DNA from: Actinomycetota bacterium
Lineage (GTDB): Bacteria; Actinomycetota; Thermoleophilia; Gaiellales; Gaiellaceae
DNA length: 35,679 nucleotides
Assembly (NCBI GenBank): GCA_005884945.1
Contig: VAYM01000151.1
Location: 1-35,679, forward strand
Reading direction: 5' to 3'
Position numbers and translations under genes: made by a program. The notes below the pieces were generated by a model that had not been told where the DNA came from, did not search any database, and worked only from the letters and a program-made list of their open reading frames with translations. Of the stretch, positions 31,269 through 35,679 are shown one piece after another (the stretch's first letter is position 1; each line of letters opens with the position of its first letter).

Positions 31269-32354
31269 TCAGACGACACGCTCCTCCGTCTCCGGATCGA
31301 AGAGATGGAGTTTGTCGTACAGGACTGCGAACTTCACCTCGTCGCCCATGCGAACCTTCTTGTCCGACGGCACGAGCGCGAGGATCTCGGTGCCTTCGGC
31401 CTGCGCGTGCAGAAGCTCCTCGTGCCCGAGGTATTCGACGACGTCGACCTTCGCCGTGAGGTGAATCGCGTTCGATCCTCCTTGGCCGTCGAGCTGGAGG
31501 TCCTCGGGCCGGAACCCGATCACCAAGTCCTTCCCTTGGCGGTGCTCGGCGACCTGTGCGGGCTTTCCGCCGAGCTCGAGCCGGGAGGTGCCGAACCTGA
31601 GCCCGCCGTCTTCTGCCTTCGCCGTCGCGAAGTTCATCGCCGGCGAGCCGATGAACGCCGCGACGAAGACGTTCACGGGATTGTCGTACAGCACCGGCGG
31701 CGGACCGACCTGCTGCAGGACGCCGTTCGACATCACAGCGATGCGCTCGCCCATCGTCATCGCTTCGACCTGATCGTGCGTGACGTAGATCGTCGTCACG
31801 CCGAGCCGTTGCTGCAGGCGCAGGATTTCCGCCCGGGTCTGCACTCGCAGCTTCGCGTCGAGGTTCGAGAGCGGCTCGTCCATCAGGAACGCCGCCGGCT
31901 CGCGGACGATCGCGCGCCCGAGCGCCACGCGCTGGCGCTGACCGCCTGAGAGCGCTTTCGGCTTCCGGTCGAGGAGCCGCTCGAGGTCGAGCACCCGTGC
32001 CGCTTCCTGCACTCGGCGCTTGATCTCCTGCTTGTCGGTCTTCAAGAGCTTCAGCCCGAACGCGAGATTGTCGTAGACGGTCATGTGTGGATAGAGCGCG
32101 TACGACTGGAACACCATCGCGATGTTCCGGTCCTTCGAAGGGACGTGGTTGACGACGCGGTCGCCGATCAGCAGGCGGCCGGCCGTGATGTCCTCGAGGC
32201 CGGCCACGCAGCGAAGCGCCGTCGTCTTCCCGCATCCGGACGGGCCGACGAGCACGAGGAACTCGCCGTCCTCGATCTCCAGCTGGAGATCGTCGACCGC
32301 GGTGACGTCGGCGGCGTACTTCTTCGTGACGTGGTCGAATGTGACGGTCGCCAC
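31269..32354 (-). CDS. Sugar importer ATPase, MsmK/UgpC/MalK-like
   Basis: The protein has 361 residues from GTG 32354. The ATPase domain has Walker A GPSGCGKT (37-44), Q-loop VFQSYALYPHMTVYDNLAFGL, signature LSGGQRQRVALGRAI, Walker B AFLMDEPLSNLD and switch His in VTHDQVEAMTMG. The C-terminal TOBE/MalK regulatory domain (about 240-361) contains LVIGFRPEDLQL. Such ATPases can serve several CUT1 importers; here the cognate binding protein and permeases follow on the same strand. The start is 9 bp after the Rieske gene stop, so the two are co-transcribed. Confidence 0.95.
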   Translation of the reverse strand: MATVTFDHVTKKYAADVTAVDDLQLEIEDGEFLVLVGPSGCGKTTALRCVAGLEDITAGRLLIGDRVVNHVPSKDRNIAMVFQSYALYPHMTVYDNLAFGLKLLKTDKQEIKRRVQEAARVLDLERLLDRKPKALSGGQRQRVALGRAIVREPAAFLMDEPLSNLDAKLRVQTRAEILRLQQRLGVTTIYVTHDQVEAMTMGERIAVMSNGVLQQVGPPPVLYDNPVNVFVAAFIGSPAMNFATAKAEDGGLRFGTSRLELGGKPAQVAEHRQGKDLVIGFRPEDLQLDGQGGSNAIHLTAKVDVVEYLGHEELLHAQAEGTEILALVPSDKKVRMGDEVKFAVLYDKLHLFDPETEERVV

Positions 32355-32363
32355 GGGGGGATG

Positions 32364-33404
32364 CTAGTACGCGAGGGCCTCCGCGGTCAGCCGCTGGAAG
32401 TGCGCGACGAGCTGCTCGCTCTGCGGCATCAGGCGGCCCGCGTCGAGGACGCCGGAGCGGATCCCCCGCTGCACGCCTTCGACGAGCGCCGTGTCCTCGC
32501 GCCCGACCTGGTTGTCGAAGGCGATCAGCTCGTTCATCCACCGCTCGTCGACGTCCGGCGCGAAGAAGTAGTCGAGGAACCGGGCGGTTCGCTCGGGGCC
32601 GACTGGGATGATCGGGCCACAGGACAGGTTCGGGCTTCCGGGGAAGATGTTGACGCCGAAGTTCGGCCACAGGAAGTGGAACTGGCCATGCGGGATGTCG
32701 CCGCCGGCGAAGACCGACGCGTCGCCGGCGCGCAGGTGGCCGAACTGGCTCGACGTGAGGCCGTTCGATTCCAGCTTGTACGCGTCGGCGGAGACGTCGA
32801 CGACGGCCGAGAACCCGGGATGCGCGACCGGGCAGTGGTAGCACTCGAGGAAGTTCTCGCAGGCGACCTTCCAGTTCGTGTCCAGCTCGAACTCCGTCCG
32901 GAAACGGAACTCGAGCGAATCGACGTCCAGCACTTCCGCGACCTGCGCCGGCACCGGCCCGAGCGCCTCCGCGAGCGGCGGCGCATCGACGTCCGGATTG
33001 ACGAACACGAACGGGCCCCACGTGTCGAGCGCGAGCGGGACGAGCGACAGCTCCTCGTCCTCGAAGTCGAGCTCCCGGTCCGATCTCGGCGCCGCGCGAA
33101 GCTTGCCGTCGAGCCCGTACGTCCACGCGTGGTAGCTGCACTGCAGCGTCTCGCGCCGGCCGCTCCCATGGGCGACGACCGAGCCGCGATGGCGGCAGAC
33201 GTTCAGAAACGCGCGCAACTCATCATCACGCGCGCGCGTCACCACTATCGGCGTGCGTCCGGCCATGGCCGTGAAGAACGAGCCGGGGTCGGTCGCCTGA
33301 CCCTTGTGGCCGACGTACTGCCAGGACCGCGTGAAGATGCGCTCCTGCTCGAGGCGAAGGACCTCGGGGTCCGTGTACCAGTTCCAGGGAAGGGTCCTCT
33401 CCAT
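32364..33404 (-). CDS. Rieske-type oxygenase, large (alpha) subunit
   Basis: The protein has 346 residues from ATG 33404. The N-terminal Rieske [2Fe-2S] site is C70-x-H72 and C89-x2-H92 (CRHRGS ... CSYHAW). The catalytic domain has NWKVACENFLECYHCPVAHPGF with His190 and His195 for the mononuclear iron, and a candidate Asp in GREDTALVEG. It resembles the choline monooxygenase and glycine-betaine/stachydrine demethylase branch more than aromatic dioxygenases. It needs a reductase, and none is in the window. It heads the strand carrying a sugar importer and mannosidase, an unexpected neighbour. TAACCT 6 nt before the ATG suggests a leaderless message. Confidence 0.88.
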   Translation of the reverse strand: MERTLPWNWYTDPEVLRLEQERIFTRSWQYVGHKGQATDPGSFFTAMAGRTPIVVTRARDDELRAFLNVCRHRGSVVAHGSGRRETLQCSYHAWTYGLDGKLRAAPRSDRELDFEDEELSLVPLALDTWGPFVFVNPDVDAPPLAEALGPVPAQVAEVLDVDSLEFRFRTEFELDTNWKVACENFLECYHCPVAHPGFSAVVDVSADAYKLESNGLTSSQFGHLRAGDASVFAGGDIPHGQFHFLWPNFGVNIFPGSPNLSCGPIIPVGPERTARFLDYFFAPDVDERWMNELIAFDNQVGREDTALVEGVQRGIRSGVLDAGRLMPQSEQLVAHFQRLTAEALAY

Positions 33405-33420
33405 GCCGAAAGGTTAGTGT
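33405..33420. promoter_or_regulatory. Overlapping divergent leaderless -10 elements
   Basis: Minus strand: TAACCT (33416-33411), 6 nt, ATG 33404 of the Rieske gene. Plus strand: TAGTGT (33415-33420), 7 nt, ATG 33428 of the peptidase. The hexamers share two bases, so both promoters cannot be occupied at once. Confidence 0.5.
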
Positions 33421-33427
33421 CTTGCGC

Positions 33428-35275
33428 ATGGCCGTCACGAAGACCAGGAAGCTGATCCCGTTCGAGCAGTTCATGGCGTTCCGCCGCTTCTCTGCGGGTC
33501 TGGCGTTCGCGCCGGACGGCGGGCACGTCTACTTCGTGAACAACATGTCGGGACAGTTCAACCTGTGGCGCACGGCCGCGGGCGACGGCTGGCCCGACCA
33601 GCTTTCCGCCTTCACCGAGGACACCGTCCGGCTGCTCGGCATGTCGCCCCACGACGGCACGGTCGTGTTCTGCGCCGATCACGACGGCGACGAGTACCAC
33701 CAGATCTACCTGCTCGACCCGGAGACCGGCTGGCCGGAGAAGGTGACGGACGCGCCGCAGGTCCAGCATTACGTCGGCGGCGACGCGTTCTCGCCGGACG
33801 GATCGAAGCTCGCATACGCCGCCAACGCTCGCAAGCCGACGGACATGGAGGTCTGGATCCGCGACCTCGATTCCGGCGAGACGCGCTCCGTTTTCGGCGA
33901 GGGCAAGTACTCGTTCCCCGGCGCGTGGTCTCCCGACGGCTCGAGGCTCGTGGCGCTCGACTTCCGGCACAACAGCGACGCGACGCTCCACCTGATCGAC
34001 CTCGACACCGGCGAGGCGCCTGAGGTGACGCCGCACGAGGACGACGCCCTCTACCTCCCCGGGCCGTGGGCCGTCGACGGCTCCGGCTTCTACTTCGTCG
34101 GCGACGAAGGTCGCGAGTTCCGCGGCATCGCCTTCTACGACCTGGGCGCCGGCACCTGGGACTGGGTCGAGACGCCCGACGGCGACGTCGAGGACATCGC
34201 GTTGTCGCGCGACGGTCGCGTGCTGGCTTGGCTCCTCAACGAGGACGGCTGGGACGTCCTGAAGCTGCGCGACCTCGAGACGGGTCGGGAGCTTCCGGAT
34301 CCGGCGCTCCCGCGCGGCGCGAGGCCGCACCTCACGGGCTTTCAACCGCCGATCGCCGTCTCCGCCGACGGTGCACGCGCCGCGCTCGTCCTTGCGAGCC
34401 CGCGACGTCCCCCGGAGGTGTACGTCGTCGAGACGGAGAGCGGCGAGTCGCGGCCCGTCACCGAGAGCCGGATCGGCGGGCTGCGCGAGGACGATCTGAC
34501 GGACGTGGAGCTGATCTCGTACCCGACGTTCGACGACAGGCAGGTGCCGGCGTGGCTCTACCGGCCGCAGACGAACGGAGAGAAGGTTCCCGTCGTCCTG
34601 GCCATCCACGGCGGCCCGGAAGCGCAGGAGCGGCCGGTCTACAACCCGCTGTACCAGTACCTCGTCAGCCGCGGGATCGGCGTGCTCGCGACGAACATCC
34701 GCGGCTCGACCGGCTACGGGAAGTCGTACCAGCGCCTCATCCAGCGCGACTGGGGCGGGGGCGACCTGAAGGACTGGGACCACGCGGTCAAGTGGCTGCA
34801 CGCACAGGACTGGGTCGATCCGGAGCGGATCGGCGTCTGGGGTGGTTCCTACGGCGGCTTCGCGGTCCTGACGTGCGTGACGCGTCTTCCGGATTACTGG
34901 GCCGCGGCCGTCGACATCTTCGGGCCGTCCAACCTGATCACGTTCGCGAAGGCAGTTCCCCCGACGTGGCGGCGGATGATGAAGCGCTTCGTCGGCGATC
35001 CGGAAGAGGACGCCGACATGCTGCTCGAGCGCTCACCGCTGACGTACATCGACAACGTGACGACGCCGCTGCTCGTGATCCAGGGAGCGAAGGACCCGCG
35101 TGTCGTGCAGCCGGAGTCGGATCAGCTGGTGGAGAAGCTCCGCTCGCTCGGGCGCGACGTCGAGTACATCGTCTTCGACGACGAGGGCCACGGGTTCACG
35201 AAGAGGCAGAACGAGCTGAAGGCGTTCCGCGCATCGGCCGAATGGCTCGAGCGCTATCTGTTGAACGGCCGCTAG
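33428..35275 (+). CDS. S9-family (prolyl oligopeptidase-like) serine peptidase
   Basis: The protein has 615 residues from ATG 33428; a TTG six bases earlier is less likely given the TAGTGT spacing. The N-terminal part (about 15-360) is a beta-propeller with repeated FSPDGSKLAYAA/WSPDGSRL blades. The C-terminal alpha/beta hydrolase holds the triad Ser474 (GWGGSYGGFA), Asp556 (GAKDPRV) and His588 (DEGHGF). It has no signal peptide, so it acts on small peptides in the cytoplasm. Dipeptidyl-peptidase or acylaminoacyl-peptidase activity is typical of the family. It is divergent from the Rieske gene with only 23 bp between starts. Confidence 0.94.
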   Translation: MAVTKTRKLIPFEQFMAFRRFSAGLAFAPDGGHVYFVNNMSGQFNLWRTAAGDGWPDQLSAFTEDTVRLLGMSPHDGTVVFCADHDGDEYHQIYLLDPETGWPEKVTDAPQVQHYVGGDAFSPDGSKLAYAANARKPTDMEVWIRDLDSGETRSVFGEGKYSFPGAWSPDGSRLVALDFRHNSDATLHLIDLDTGEAPEVTPHEDDALYLPGPWAVDGSGFYFVGDEGREFRGIAFYDLGAGTWDWVETPDGDVEDIALSRDGRVLAWLLNEDGWDVLKLRDLETGRELPDPALPRGARPHLTGFQPPIAVSADGARAALVLASPRRPPEVYVVETESGESRPVTESRIGGLREDDLTDVELISYPTFDDRQVPAWLYRPQTNGEKVPVVLAIHGGPEAQERPVYNPLYQYLVSRGIGVLATNIRGSTGYGKSYQRLIQRDWGGGDLKDWDHAVKWLHAQDWVDPERIGVWGGSYGGFAVLTCVTRLPDYWAAAVDIFGPSNLITFAKAVPPTWRRMMKRFVGDPEEDADMLLERSPLTYIDNVTTPLLVIQGAKDPRVVQPESDQLVEKLRSLGRDVEYIVFDDEGHGFTKRQNELKAFRASAEWLERYLLNGR

Positions 35276-35327
35276 GAGGGATGGCGAAACGCGTTCTCAT
35301 TCGCGCGCCCCTTACGGACCGGGTCGA

Positions 35328-35552
35328 TCAGACTGACTCTCGGAGCGCGTTTGCCGCAGCCTGCAGACGGTCACTGACCTCGGCTAGTTCTCGGGCCGCG
35401 AGGTCGATGCGCTCTTGTTGGATGTCGGAACGCTCTTGCTGGCTGGCAGCGCGCTCACGCATCTCCTTGAGCTGACTACCCATGGTCTCCACGGTTCGAG
35501 TGAGATCCGCCAGCTGGCCGGCAACGGTCGCAATGTCTTCGCTGGCTGTCAT
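35328..35552 (-). CDS. Short coiled-coil protein, unknown function
   Basis: The protein has 74 residues from ATG 35552. Heptad-like spacing runs almost throughout (VAGQLADLTRTVETMGSQLKEMRERAASQQERSDIQQERIDLAARELAEVSDRLQAAANAL), predicting one long helix that would form a coiled coil. There is no signal, membrane helix or catalytic motif. TAGAAT (35568-35563, minus) lies 10 nt before the ATG and is a good -10 match, implying a very short leader. There is no Shine-Dalgarno sequence. It converges on the peptidase gene. I do not recognise the family. Confidence 0.6.
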   Translation of the reverse strand: MTASEDIATVAGQLADLTRTVETMGSQLKEMRERAASQQERSDIQQERIDLAARELAEVSDRLQAAANALRESV

Positions 35553-35679
35553 GGCTGCCGGGATTCTACGCGGCGAGTGGAACGCTTCGTGCCCGCGCCA
35601 GGTTCGCCTTCCTGCTCTGGCTGTGGCGACCGAGAGTGGCGCCGTTTGGGAAACGCTCGCTGACCCCTGACCGAGCTTC
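35553..35679. other. Right-edge region without a recognised gene
   Basis: Apart from the TAGAAT -10 candidate of the coiled-coil gene, I see no convincing gene, hairpin or repeat in these 127 bases. Short open frames here have no family-like features. Confidence 0.4.

Noticed and set aside
1-35679. CRISPR array, tRNA, rRNA, transposase or phage genes
   Set aside because: No regularly spaced repeats with spacers, no cloverleaf-like sequence and no mobile-element proteins were recognised.

Overview
The window is gene-dense, very GC-rich bacterial DNA (roughly 70% G+C by eye). The flavour is actinobacterial: an ECF41/SigJ-type sigma factor, NarL-type two-component genes, several EmrB/QacA-type MFS pumps, a DUF1707 protein, and a promoter style in which a TANNNT hexamer sits 6-7 nt before the start codon. 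My best guess is a Thermoleophilia (Gaiellales/Solirubrobacterales-like) member of Actinomycetota. That guess rests on protein flavour only, with no rRNA or marker gene in view. There are no rRNA or tRNA genes, CRISPR arrays, phage genes or transposases.

Layout. 1-2001 (minus): cupin, AlbA_2-like protein and lipoprotein form one operon, and a further gene starts at the left edge. 2069-3777 (minus): SDR and QueA-like enzyme. 3828-6764 (minus): LtrA-like membrane protein, soluble GAF histidine kinase and NarL-type response regulator, all overlapping. 6847-9455: an ECF41/SigJ-type sigma factor diverges from a DrrA/DrrB-like ABC exporter, and the 73-bp gap carries two face-to-face ECF41-consensus promoters. 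9500-14295 (minus): an FtsX-type permease, a double ATPase with an AbrB-like insert, and a small secreted protein preceded by five 11-bp tandem sites. 14520-17674: MFS pump, divergent methyltransferase, convergent alpha/beta hydrolase. 17762-19942: TetR-type operator, MFS pump with a C-terminal zinc ribbon, and its TetR regulator. 19939-22492 (minus): secreted sulfatase and a damaged MshEN-like gene. 22538-24302 (minus): MFS pump, MarR regulator and its operator. 24356-25783 (plus): CbbX/SpoVK-like AAA ATPase and a DUF1707 membrane protein. 25780-33404 (minus): Rieske oxygenase, MsmK/UgpC-type ATPase, sugar-binding protein, two permeases and a GH38 alpha-mannosidase. 33428-35275 (plus): S9 peptidase. 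35328-35552 (minus): short coiled-coil protein.

How the genes work together. Three blocks are built around regulated export, each with its own regulator type (ECF41 sigma factor, TetR, MarR), and recognisable DNA sites tie each regulator to its pump. The right third is a carbohydrate uptake and degradation locus: the ABC importer delivers a glycoside, GH38 removes alpha-mannosyl units, and a Rieske oxygenase is transcribed at the head of the same strand.

The observations I rate highest are: the paired ECF41-type promoters whose sigma factor has lost its sigma2-sigma4 linker; a run of leaderless promoters that also fixes several start codons; the 11-bp-phased array upstream of the small secreted protein; and three genes that appear to have lost internal segments relative to their families.
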